Shown in pieces: positions 1 to 6,187 of a DNA stretch of 10,047 nucleotides (positions are counted from its first letter, which is position 1; every line of letters starts with the position of its first letter). The DNA comes from CAZNPW01 sp964575185. Lineage in GTDB: Bacteria > Pseudomonadota > Alphaproteobacteria > Rhodobacterales > Rhodobacteraceae. Under the pieces are notes generated by a model. That model had not been told where the DNA came from, searched no databases, and saw only the letters and a program-made list of their open reading frames with translations. Both the position numbers and the translations under genes were made by a program. The DNA is taken from NCBI GenBank assembly GCA_964575185.1, contig CAZNPW010000085.1:1-10047 (forward strand). The letters run 5' to 3'.

Positions 1-323
1 CCCGCGCCCGCGCCGCGCGGCACGCGGCGGGGCAGGACGAGGCCACCGGGGCAATGGTGCTGGGCGGGGGGCTGGCGCAGGTGCTGGAGGCGGCCCGTCG
101 GGGCGGCGCCCTGCGGCTCGGCGTGGCGGGCGGCGACACCTCGGGCGCGGTGACGCAGGCCCTGGGCGTCGCCGCGCTGACGGTCGCCGCGGCGCTGGTG
201 CCGGCCGTGCCGCTGCTGCACGCCCACCGGGCAGGCGATGCGGCACCGGTGGAACTGATGCTGAAGGGCGGCCAGATGGGGCCGGAGGACATCCTGATCC
301 GCCTGCGCGACGGCGCGGCCTAA
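1..323 (+). CDS. Four-carbon acid sugar kinase (DUF1537/OtnK type), C-terminal part only
   Basis: The frame is open from position 3 to the TAA at 321-323, so the gene enters from the left and its N-terminal domain and start are missing. About 106 residues remain. They match the C-terminal nucleotide-binding domain of the four-carbon acid sugar kinase family. The clearest signature is the glycine-rich stretch GVAGGDTSGAVTQALGV, which in the family binds ATP phosphates. It is followed by a proline-containing strand region (VPAVPLLHA) and the usual closing segment LMLKGGQMGPEDILIRL. In the family, the enzyme uses ATP to phosphorylate four-carbon sugar acids such as threonate, erythronate or their oxidised forms, in the cytoplasm. 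The real substrate cannot be read here. Its stop overlaps that of the convergent oxidoreductase gene. An ATG at 54 lies inside the domain and is not the true start. Confidence 0.88.
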   Translation, partial: RARAARHAAGQDEATGAMVLGGGLAQVLEAARRGGALRLGVAGGDTSGAVTQALGVAALTVAAALVPAVPLLHAHRAGDAAPVELMLKGGQMGPEDILIRLRDGAA

Positions 324-1438
324 CCCGCCAGCGCGGCGGTGAAGATGCGGTGGCTTTCCGCCGTCTCCTCGGGCGTCACGCAGCCGAAGGGTTGCGTCAT
401 CCGGCCCAGCCCGTGGACCAGCTCGTCCAGGTAGGCCGCCCACATCTGCTGCAGGCTGTCGGGGAAGCCGAACTCGAAGATGCCGCCGGTGATCGCGGGG
501 TAGGCCGAGCGGAACCCCAGGTCGATCTCGGCCCAGGCCTGCGGGCCGCCGGGGGTGTAGTCCATGACGCGCAGGGTCTTGGGGCGCTTGGTCGAGAACG
601 CCATCGACCGGGCGGTGCCGGTGACGCGCAGGAACCAGGTGTTCGTCTCGCCCGGCGCGATGCGCTTCATGTGCAGCGTCAGGGGGAAGCGGCCTTCGGG
701 GGTGTCCACGTCGGCCATGACCGTGGCGTTGTCCCAGGTGTCGCAGGGGGCCATGCCGCCGCGGCCGTCGGGGCGTTCGGCCACGACCTTGGTCAGCTTC
801 GCCACGATCGCGTCCGGCCGCCAGCCCGCGCGCAGGGGAATGTGCAGGACGTGCATCCCGAGGTCGCCCATGCAGCCGTAGGCCCCGTTGAACGCCACCT
901 GCCGCTTCCAGTTGATCGCCTTGCCGGGGTCGAGGTCGGAGGAATGGAGGAACCCCGCCTCGGCCTCGATGATCCGGCCGAAGCGGTTCGCGGCAAGGGC
1001 GCGGACGATCTCCTGCGCGCCGGGGAAGAAGGGGAACTCGGACGCGCAGCGGACCAGCACGTCGGGACGGGCGGCGCAGGCGGCGAGGACCCGCGCGTTG
1101 GCGGCGGCGTCGATGCCGAAGGGCTTTTCGCCCAAGAGGTGCTTTCCCGCGGCGATGATCGCGCAATAGACCTCGGCGTGCAGGTGGTGGGGCAGGGCGC
1201 AGTAGATCGCCTCCACCGCCGGGTTGGCGACCAGCGCCTGCCAGTCCGGGGTGGATTGCGCGACGGTCGGCACGCGGGTCGTGAACCAGCCCCGCGCGGC
1301 GTCGGAGGTGTCGCAGACGGCGACGATCTCGGGCCGCGCGAAGGGGGCCTCGATGTGCAGCCAGCGCGCGGCGACGCTGGCGAACTCGCGCCCCATCAGC
1401 CCGCAGCCGATGACGCCGAAGCGGACGGTGCGCGTCAT
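320..1438 (-). CDS. Gfo/Idh/MocA family NAD(P)-dependent oxidoreductase
   Basis: This 372-residue cytoplasmic dehydrogenase belongs to the family that oxidises or reduces sugars, sugar acids, inositols or sugar nucleotides. The N-terminal Rossmann fold begins with GVIGCGLMG (residues 8-16). An Asp at residue 43, at the end of the second strand (VAVCD), favours NAD over NADP. The family's catalytic-lysine motif appears as GEKPFG (103-108, Lys105). In the C-terminal domain, GDLGMHVLHIP (191-201) is the usual GDxGxH segment with Asp192 and His196. Length and layout are normal for the family. Its ATG overlaps the stop of the upstream aldolase gene as ATGA (1435-1438), so the two are almost certainly co-transcribed and translationally coupled. 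With the aldolase and the nearby acid sugar kinase, a role in catabolism of a sugar or sugar acid is likely. The substrate is unknown. Confidence 0.94.
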   Translation of the reverse strand: MTRTVRFGVIGCGLMGREFASVAARWLHIEAPFARPEIVAVCDTSDAARGWFTTRVPTVAQSTPDWQALVANPAVEAIYCALPHHLHAEVYCAIIAAGKHLLGEKPFGIDAAANARVLAACAARPDVLVRCASEFPFFPGAQEIVRALAANRFGRIIEAEAGFLHSSDLDPGKAINWKRQVAFNGAYGCMGDLGMHVLHIPLRAGWRPDAIVAKLTKVVAERPDGRGGMAPCDTWDNATVMADVDTPEGRFPLTLHMKRIAPGETNTWFLRVTGTARSMAFSTKRPKTLRVMDYTPGGPQAWAEIDLGFRSAYPAITGGIFEFGFPDSLQQMWAAYLDELVHGLGRMTQPFGCVTPEETAESHRIFTAALAG

Positions 1439-2259
1439 GCCCGCAGGATCGCCATGGCGGCGGCCGCGTCGGCCCCGTCATGGACGATTGCCATGAAGGC
1501 GCGGGTGATGGCGCCGGGGTTCGCAGCCTGGATGATGTTGCGGCCGTAGACGATGCCGCTGGCCCCCTGGGCCATGAGGTCCACGGTGCGCTGCATGATC
1601 TCGGCCTCCCCGGCCTTGCCGCCGCCGCGGACGAGCACGGGCACGTCGCCCGCGACCTCGATCACGCGGTGGTAGTCGCGGATGTCGGTCGTGGGATCGG
1701 CCTTGATGACGTCGGCCCCGAGCTCCACCGCCTGTCGCACCAGCGCGCGGATCGCGGTCAGGTCGCCGTCGACCATGTAGCCGCCCTGCGCGTTGGGCTG
1801 CATGACGAGGGGCTCGATCATCAGCGGCATGCCCCAGCGGTCGGCCTGCGGCTTCAGGCGGTTGATGTTGGCGACGCAGGCGGCGTGGACCTCGGGCTCG
1901 CCCGGCAGCTGGAAGAGGTTGATGCAGAGGCAGGCGGCATCCAGGCGCAGCGCCTGTTCGACGCAGTCGTCGATCAGCGCGCTGAACATCATGCGGGGCA
2001 GCGTCTTGCCGTAGACGTTGGCCACGTCGGTCCGCAGCACCAGCGCGGGTTTCGCCTTGCCGGGGATCGCCTGCAGGTGCCGCGCCTGACCGACCGAGAG
2101 CTGGATCGCGTCCGGCCCCGCCGCGACCAGCGTGGCGATGGCCGCGCGGATGTCGGCGATGCCGTCGAGAAAGGACGGCTCGTTGAAGAACCCGTGGTCC
2201 ACCGCCACGTCGAGGCAGCGCCCGTCGGGGCCGAGAAAGCGGTTCAGGCGGTGTTTCAT
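1435..2259 (-). CDS. Class I aldolase of the DhnA/LsrF (DeoC/LacD-like) family
   Basis: The protein has 274 residues, normal for this TIM-barrel family, which includes archaeal-type class I fructose-bisphosphate aldolase, LsrF and ADH synthase. Visible features are the early barrel motif AVDHG (residues 19-23, with the conserved Asp21), the Schiff-base strand DVIKADPTTD (183-192, Lys186 as the expected catalytic lysine), and the phosphate-binding loops RGGGK (211-215) and YGRNIIQ (238-244). It probably cleaves or transfers the carbon chain of a phosphorylated ketose or related sugar in the cytoplasm. A G-rich Shine-Dalgarno-like run (GGGGGA on the minus strand, about 2268-2274) lies just upstream of the ATG. 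It is the first gene of a two-gene operon with the oxidoreductase. Which phosphorylated substrate it uses is not shown. A fructose-bisphosphate aldolase role is possible, but the neighbours argue for a dedicated catabolic step. Confidence 0.9.
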   Translation of the reverse strand: MKHRLNRFLGPDGRCLDVAVDHGFFNEPSFLDGIADIRAAIATLVAAGPDAIQLSVGQARHLQAIPGKAKPALVLRTDVANVYGKTLPRMMFSALIDDCVEQALRLDAACLCINLFQLPGEPEVHAACVANINRLKPQADRWGMPLMIEPLVMQPNAQGGYMVDGDLTAIRALVRQAVELGADVIKADPTTDIRDYHRVIEVAGDVPVLVRGGGKAGEAEIMQRTVDLMAQGASGIVYGRNIIQAANPGAITRAFMAIVHDGADAAAAMAILRA

Positions 2260-2309
2260 GGGCAGGTCCCCCGGGCGTCGGGGGGCAGAGTTTCAGGATG
2301 CCGGGCGAT

Positions 2310-2315
2310 TGTCCA
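2310..2315 (-). promoter_or_regulatory. Possible -35 element for the aldolase-oxidoreductase operon
   Basis: On the minus strand this reads TGGACA, five of six matches to TTGACA, about 50 bases before the aldolase start. Seventeen bases further on, the -10 position (2287-2292) reads AACTCT, which is a poor match. The assignment is therefore tentative. It is the best sigma-70-like element I found in the 142-base gap. Confidence 0.25.
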
Positions 2316-2335
2316 TCGTGCCGCACCGGCCGTCT

Positions 2336-2371
2336 CGCCGACCGGCGTTCCGGCCGGGGAGCGGGTCGGCG
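2336..2371. other. Perfect 8-bp inverted repeat between permease stop and aldolase start
   Basis: CGCCGACC (2336-2343) and its exact reverse complement GGTCGGCG (2364-2371) are separated by 20 bases that contain a further CCGGCCGG palindrome. It lies 31 bases past the permease stop on the minus strand, where it could form a hairpin ending that transcript. No T-run follows, so it is not a classical intrinsic terminator. It could instead be a regulator site for the aldolase operon. The gap 2260-2401 shows no other clear feature. Confidence 0.3.
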
Positions 2372-2401
2372 GGCGCGGGCAGGTCCGGCAGGGGTGGTGG
2401 G

Positions 2402-3223
2402 CTACCGCCGCGCGCTCCAGCTGACCGAGGCGTGCTTGCGCGTGTAGAACTCTCCCATCAGGCCGAGCATCATGCAGGCGGCGGTCACGATCAGCGGATA
2501 GCTGATCGAGGAGTAATGCGGGTTGTAGTTCAGGAACACGAAGCCCCGCGTCTGGTCGATGGTGTGGAACAGCGGGTTCCAGTCGAAATAGGCCAGAACG
2601 TAGGTGGGCATCGCGTTCGCCACGAACATCTTGCCCGAGGCGATGACGTTCATCCGGCTGTAGACGGCCGAGACGATGCCGAAGACGTCGGGTGCCCAGG
2701 GCATCGCGGCCTTGAACACCATGCCGATGGAAACGCCGCTGATCCAGGACAGAAGGTGCATCCCCAGCATGCCGACGGGTTCGTTGATGGTGATCGGCAC
2801 GAAGGCCGCGTGGTAGACATACAGCACCACCGCCGCCGACAGCGTCTGCTGGTAGAGCGCCCCGAGCGCCGCGCCCGAGATCGAGACCACGGTGTTCATC
2901 GGCGCGTGCAGCATCATCGACGAGGTCGGCCCGTCGGCCTTGACCACGGCGCCGAGCGCCTTGGTGTGCGTCATGAACATGAAGACGCCCGACATGATGT
3001 AGAGCAGGAAATCGCCGCGCACCGCGTTGCCGCGCAGGCCCAGCACGTCGAACATGAAGAAGAACACGCCGACCAGCAGCACGGTCTGGAAGATGTTCAG
3101 CAGCAGCCCCAGGATCGCGTTGCCGTGCGAGGTGCGCACCGACCGCACCGCGGCATGGAAGATCAGCCGCAGGATCGACAGCGCGCTGCGGGCCGGCCTG
3201 GGGCGTGCGGTCATCGTCGTCAT
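2402..3223 (-). CDS. ABC-2 type polysaccharide export permease (KpsM/Wzm-like)
   Basis: Read from the ATG at 3223, the protein has 273 residues, close to KpsM and Wzm proteins. It is an inner-membrane permease of the ABC-2 family, which moves capsular polysaccharide or O-antigen to the periplasm. A basic N-terminus (about 1-35) precedes hydrophobic stretches near residues 38-62, 70-86, 110-135, 143-163, 168-190 and 228-248. The segment WNPLFHTIDQTRGFVF (205-220) is the conserved NPxxHxIxxxR region before the last membrane helix. The frame stays open upstream to 3562 but that extension is arginine-rich, hydrophilic and antisense to cysQ, so I reject it. GAAGGA on the minus strand about 13 bases upstream is a slightly distant ribosome site. 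A second ATG at 3214 is possible. No ABC ATPase gene lies beside it. It is transcribed divergently from cysQ. Confidence 0.9.
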   Translation of the reverse strand: MTTMTARPRPARSALSILRLIFHAAVRSVRTSHGNAILGLLLNIFQTVLLVGVFFFMFDVLGLRGNAVRGDFLLYIMSGVFMFMTHTKALGAVVKADGPTSSMMLHAPMNTVVSISGAALGALYQQTLSAAVVLYVYHAAFVPITINEPVGMLGMHLLSWISGVSIGMVFKAAMPWAPDVFGIVSAVYSRMNVIASGKMFVANAMPTYVLAYFDWNPLFHTIDQTRGFVFLNYNPHYSSISYPLIVTAACMMLGLMGEFYTRKHASVSWSARR

Positions 3224-3269
3224 GCGGGGCTGCCGATCCTTCTGGTGGGCCCGTTGTCGCAGGGATTCC

Positions 3270-3298
3270 TTGCCGATCTCTTTCCGGCGCAGGATAAG
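3270..3298 (+). promoter_or_regulatory. Candidate sigma-70 promoter for the cysQ-kdsB-GT2 operon
   Basis: TTGCCG (3270-3275) and GATAAG (3293-3298) are separated by exactly 17 bases. Each hexamer matches the consensus at four of six positions. It lies about 37 bases upstream of the cysQ ATG in the 111-base divergent region, which fits a short leader. No comparably good promoter was found on the minus strand for the permease. Confidence 0.4.
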
Positions 3299-3334
3299 GC
3301 CATCACTGCGCGGCAAAAAGGGCAAAGGTGCGAC

Positions 3335-4105
3335 ATGGACATGGAACGGCTGGTGTCCGTGATGCGCGACCTGGCGCTGCGGGCGGGGGCGGTGATCCTC
3401 GAGGTCTACCACCGCCCCGACATCGCCGTGCGCGCCAAGGACGACGCGAGCCCGGTGACCGAGGCCGACGAGGCCGCCAACGCGCTGATCGCCGCGGGCC
3501 TGCGCGCCGCCTTCCCGGACGTGGCGCTGATCACCGAGGAGGAGGCCGCGAGCCATGCGCAAAGCGCCGCGACCTTCCTCATCGTCGACCCGCTCGACGG
3601 CACCAAGGAGTTCATCGGCAAGCGCGGCGACTTCACGGTCAACATCGCCTATGTCGCAGACGGCGTGCCGCTGCGCGGCGTCGTCTACGCCCCGGCGCAG
3701 GGGCGGCTGTTCTACACGCAGGCCGATGGCACCTCGGTCGAGGAGATCGACGGCACGCCGCGTTCCATCCGCGTGCGGACCCCCGACAACGCGGCACTTC
3801 TGGTCGTGGCGTCAAAGTCGCACCGCGATGCGGCGACGGATGACTACATCGCCCGCTATGCCGTGGCCGACATGCGCTCGGCCGGGTCGAGCCTGAAGTT
3901 CTGCCTGGTGGCGACGGGCGAGGCCGACCTCTACCCCCGGCTCGGCCGCACGATGGAGTGGGACACGGCGGCGGGCGACGCGGTGCTGCGGGGCGCGGGG
4001 GGCCTCTGCCTGCGCGCCGACGATCATGCCCCGCTCGCCTACGGCAAGCCCGGCTGGGACAACCCGCATTTCCTCGCGCTCGCCCCCGGGGTCGCGCTGA
4101 AATGA
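3335..4105 (+). CDS. cysQ: 3'(2'),5'-bisphosphate nucleotidase CysQ
   Basis: The 256-residue protein belongs to the lithium-sensitive, magnesium-dependent inositol monophosphatase superfamily and is closest to CysQ, which hydrolyses 3'-phosphoadenosine 5'-phosphate (PAP) to AMP and phosphate. Metal-binding signatures are all present: the acidic ITEEE (66-70), DPLDGTKEF (85-93) and EWDTAAGDAVL (208-218). KRGDFTVNIA (96-105) and the C-terminal GKPGWDNPHFLA (237-248) are typical of CysQ rather than inositol phosphatase or FBPase. The ATG at 3335 has AAAGG six bases upstream; a second ATG six bases later is also possible. Its stop overlaps the kdsB-like start as ATGA (4102-4105), so it is the first gene of a polysaccharide-linked operon. 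In cells PAP arises from PAPS-dependent reactions, so it may serve sulfate assimilation or sulfation. A sugar-phosphate substrate cannot be excluded. Confidence 0.92.
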   Translation: MDMERLVSVMRDLALRAGAVILEVYHRPDIAVRAKDDASPVTEADEAANALIAAGLRAAFPDVALITEEEAASHAQSAATFLIVDPLDGTKEFIGKRGDFTVNIAYVADGVPLRGVVYAPAQGRLFYTQADGTSVEEIDGTPRSIRVRTPDNAALLVVASKSHRDAATDDYIARYAVADMRSAGSSLKFCLVATGEADLYPRLGRTMEWDTAAGDAVLRGAGGLCLRADDHAPLAYGKPGWDNPHFLALAPGVALK

Positions 4106-4890
4106 CCGTGCTGATCGCGATTCCCGCGCGCTATGCGAGCCAGCGCTACCCCGGCAAGCCGCTGGTCCCTCTGCGCGGGCCGGACGGCGAGAAGACCCTG
4201 ATCCGCCGGTCGTGGGAGGCGGCGATGGCCGTCGCGGGCGTGGACCGCGTGGTGGTGGCGACCGACGACGACCGCATCCGCGCCCATGCCGAGGGCTTCG
4301 GGGCCGAGGTGGTGATGACCTCGTCTGCCGCGCGGAACGGGACGGAGCGGTGTGCGGAGGTGGCGGGCCTGCTGCCGGGGCACGATGTCGTCGTGAACCT
4401 GCAGGGCGACGCGCCGCTGACGCCGGCCTGGTTCGTGGAGCCGCTGATCGCCGCGCTGCGGGCCGAGCCCGCCGCCGACATCGCCACGCCGGTGCTGCGC
4501 TGCGACGGGCGGACGCTGGCGAGCTTCCTTGCCGACCGGCGCGCGGGGCGGGTGGGCGGCACGACGGCGGTGTTCGGCGCGGGCGGGTGGGGGATGTACT
4601 TCAGCAAGGAGGTCATCCCCTACACCGGCCGGGACTTCGCCGACGAGGACCCGACCCCGGTGTTCCACCATGTCGGCGTCTACGCCTACCGCCCGGCGGC
4701 GCTGACGGCCTATCCGGCGTGGCCCGTCGGCCCGCTGGAAACGCTAGAGGGCCTGGAGCAGCTGCGGTTCCTGGAGAACGGGCGGCAGGTCCTCTGCGTG
4801 CAGGTGCAGGCCCGCGGGCACCCGTTCTGGGAGCTGAACAACCCCGCCGACGTGCCGCGCATCGAGGCGATGCTGGCCGCGCTGCCGTGA
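4102..4890 (+). CDS. kdsB: CMP-Kdo synthetase-like cytidylyltransferase (KdsB family, divergent)
   Basis: The 262-residue protein has the KdsB fold and order of motifs: IPARYASQRYPGKPL (7-21), ATDDD (53-57), NGTERCAEV (79-87), NLQGDAPLTP (99-108), GMYFSKEVIPY (164-174), HHVGVYAYRP (189-198) and LETLEGLEQLRFLENG (212-227). KdsB transfers CMP from CTP to Kdo for LPS or capsule linker synthesis in the cytoplasm. Two key places differ from the usual sequence. The normal QGDEP is QGDAP, and the normal VDTPED near the C-terminus is LNNPAD, so the second metal-binding Asp (D225 in E. coli as I recall) is replaced by Asn246. It is also slightly longer than E. coli KdsB. It starts inside the cysQ stop (ATGA) and its own stop overlaps the GT2 start (GTGA). 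It could be a paralogue for capsule Kdo or for another ulosonic acid rather than the housekeeping enzyme. Confidence 0.85.
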   Translation: MTVLIAIPARYASQRYPGKPLVPLRGPDGEKTLIRRSWEAAMAVAGVDRVVVATDDDRIRAHAEGFGAEVVMTSSAARNGTERCAEVAGLLPGHDVVVNLQGDAPLTPAWFVEPLIAALRAEPAADIATPVLRCDGRTLASFLADRRAGRVGGTTAVFGAGGWGMYFSKEVIPYTGRDFADEDPTPVFHHVGVYAYRPAALTAYPAWPVGPLETLEGLEQLRFLENGRQVLCVQVQARGHPFWELNNPADVPRIEAMLAALP

Positions 4891-6065
4891 TCCCCGTCAG
4901 CGTCTGCATCGTCAGCCGCCACCGCCCGCAGGCGCTGGTGCGGGCGATGACGGGCGTGGCGCAGCAGGACCATGCCTGCCTGGAGCTGGTGGTGGTGGCC
5001 GACCCGGAGGGCGCGGCCGCGGCACGGGCGACGGGGCTGCCTGCCCGCGTCATCGACCACGACGCCGAAGGCATCGGGGCGGCGCGGAACGCAGGCATCG
5101 ACGCGGCGGCGGGGGAGGTGATCGCCTTCCTCGACGACGACGCGGTGCCCGAGCCGACCTGGGCCTCGCGGCTGGCGGCCCCCTTCGCCGACCCGGCGGT
5201 GGTGCAGGCGGGCGGCTTCGTGCTGGGCCCCGACGGGCTGCGCTGGCAGTGGCGGGCGATGGAGGTGGATGCCTTCGGCCAGGACCACCCCTTCGACGCG
5301 GAGGAGACGGTGCTGCGGCAGGGCACTGCCGCGCGGGCGGTCAAGACGCAAGGGACCAACTGCGCCTTCCGCGCCGGCCCGCTGCGCGCGGGCGGCGGGT
5401 TCGATCCGGGCTTCCGCTTCTACCTCGACGAGGCCGACGTGAACCTGCGGCTCGCGCCCGTGGGGCTGACGGCGGTGGTGCCGGGGGCGGTGGTGCACCA
5501 CGGCTACCTGCCCAGCCGCCGCCGCCGCTCCGACCGGGTGCCTGTCGACCTGTGCGACATCGCCACGAGCCTCGGGCATTTCCTGCGCCGCCACGCGCCC
5601 GGCGCGGACCATGCCGCGCTGCTGCGGGCCGAGCGCGACCGCCAGCGCGCGCGGCTGGTCCGGCACATGGTGGCCGGGCGGCTGGAGCCGCGCGACGTGG
5701 GGCGCATCCTCGCGACCTTCGCGCCCGCGCCGGTGGCCGTCGCCGCCCTGTCGCCGCGCCCGGCCTGCGCGCAGCCGTTCCTGCCGCTGCCGACGCGCGC
5801 CCGGTCGGGGCGGATCATCACGGGCCGCGACCTGTCCGGTCTGCTGCCCCGCGCCCGCGCCCTGGCCGCCGGGGCCATCGTCACCGTCATCCTCGCGGGG
5901 GGCGGCTTCGCGCCGCGCCGACAGGAGTTCCGGCCCGAAGGCTTCTGGCTGATCGCGGGCGGGCGCGTCAGGCCCGGACCCTCGCCCGTCGCCGCGGGGC
6001 CGACGGATTCGCGGATCGCCCGCGAAGAGGCAGCCTTCGCCGCCTTTCGCCCGGCCTCGTGCTGA
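4887..6065 (+). CDS. GT2 family glycosyltransferase with long C-terminal extension
   Basis: The 392-residue protein starts with GTG, overlapping the kdsB-like stop as GTGA. The N-terminal GT-A domain has the opening strand VSVCIVSRHRP (4-14), the EGIGAARNAGID segment (61-72) and the metal- and nucleotide-binding FLDDDAVP (81-88). GTNCAFR (156-162) is followed by FYLDEADVNLRL (178-189), whose acidic DEAD (181-184) sits where the catalytic base is expected. After about residue 215 there is a basic helical stretch and then a segment (about 330-392, including EGFWLIAGGR) that I do not recognise. No signal peptide or membrane helix is evident. It probably adds a sugar during polysaccharide or glycoconjugate synthesis on the cytoplasmic side. 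Donor and acceptor are unknown. Being coupled to an activated-ulosonate gene, it may build the same linker or glycan, but this is inference. Confidence 0.9.
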   Translation: MIPVSVCIVSRHRPQALVRAMTGVAQQDHACLELVVVADPEGAAAARATGLPARVIDHDAEGIGAARNAGIDAAAGEVIAFLDDDAVPEPTWASRLAAPFADPAVVQAGGFVLGPDGLRWQWRAMEVDAFGQDHPFDAEETVLRQGTAARAVKTQGTNCAFRAGPLRAGGGFDPGFRFYLDEADVNLRLAPVGLTAVVPGAVVHHGYLPSRRRRSDRVPVDLCDIATSLGHFLRRHAPGADHAALLRAERDRQRARLVRHMVAGRLEPRDVGRILATFAPAPVAVAALSPRPACAQPFLPLPTRARSGRIITGRDLSGLLPRARALAAGAIVTVILAGGGFAPRRQEFRPEGFWLIAGGRVRPGPSPVAAGPTDSRIAREEAAFAAFRPASC

Positions 6066-6093
6066 GTGCGACGCTGTGGTGCAGCATTCCGCC

Positions 6094-6111
6094 GGTCGGG
6101 CGCAACCGACC
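6094..6111 (+). terminator. Weak hairpin after the GT2 gene
   Basis: GGTCGG (6094-6099) pairs perfectly with CCGACC (6106-6111) around a six-base loop, 28 bases after the GT2 stop. There is no T-run, so this is a weak terminator candidate at best. It marks a plausible boundary between the cysQ operon and the galU operon. Confidence 0.28.
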
Positions 6112-6132
6112 TGCCGGGGCGCGCGTTTGGCG

Positions 6133-6160
6133 TTACAAAGTCCCGCGCGCGGGGTATGCT
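6133..6160 (+). promoter_or_regulatory. Candidate galU promoter with palindromic spacer
   Basis: TTACAA (6133-6138, weak -35) and TATGCT (6155-6160, four of six matches to the -10 consensus) are 16 bases apart, 27 bases upstream of the galU ATG. The spacer contains the perfect 12-base palindrome CCCGCGCGCGGG (6142-6153). Such a palindrome between the promoter boxes could be an operator, but G/C palindromes are common in this base composition. Confidence 0.33.
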
Positions 6161-6187
6161 GCGCGGGCAAGCAAGGGGACGGTCGCG

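Noticed and set aside
350..1549. Long plus-strand frame opposite the oxidoreductase and aldolase genes
   Set aside because: It encodes a composition-driven protein rich in Gly, Ala, Arg, Val and His with no family motif, while the minus strand carries clear Rossmann and aldolase signatures.
2132..3334. Stop-free 401-codon extension upstream of cysQ on the plus strand
   Set aside because: It is antisense to the aldolase start and the whole permease, and its translation is Arg-, His- and Gln-rich low-complexity sequence. cysQ itself begins at 3335 with a good ribosome site and normal family length.
3224..3334. Divergent minus-strand promoter for the permease (TATCCT opposite the plus-strand GATAAG)
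   Set aside because: The -10-like hexamer has no acceptable -35 at 16-18 bases. The only TTG-containing hexamer is 14 bases away. The true promoter in this region is undetermined.
3224..3562. 113-residue N-terminal extension of the permease
   Set aside because: It is hydrophilic, lies antisense to the cysQ coding region, and would make the permease much longer than KpsM/Wzm proteins.
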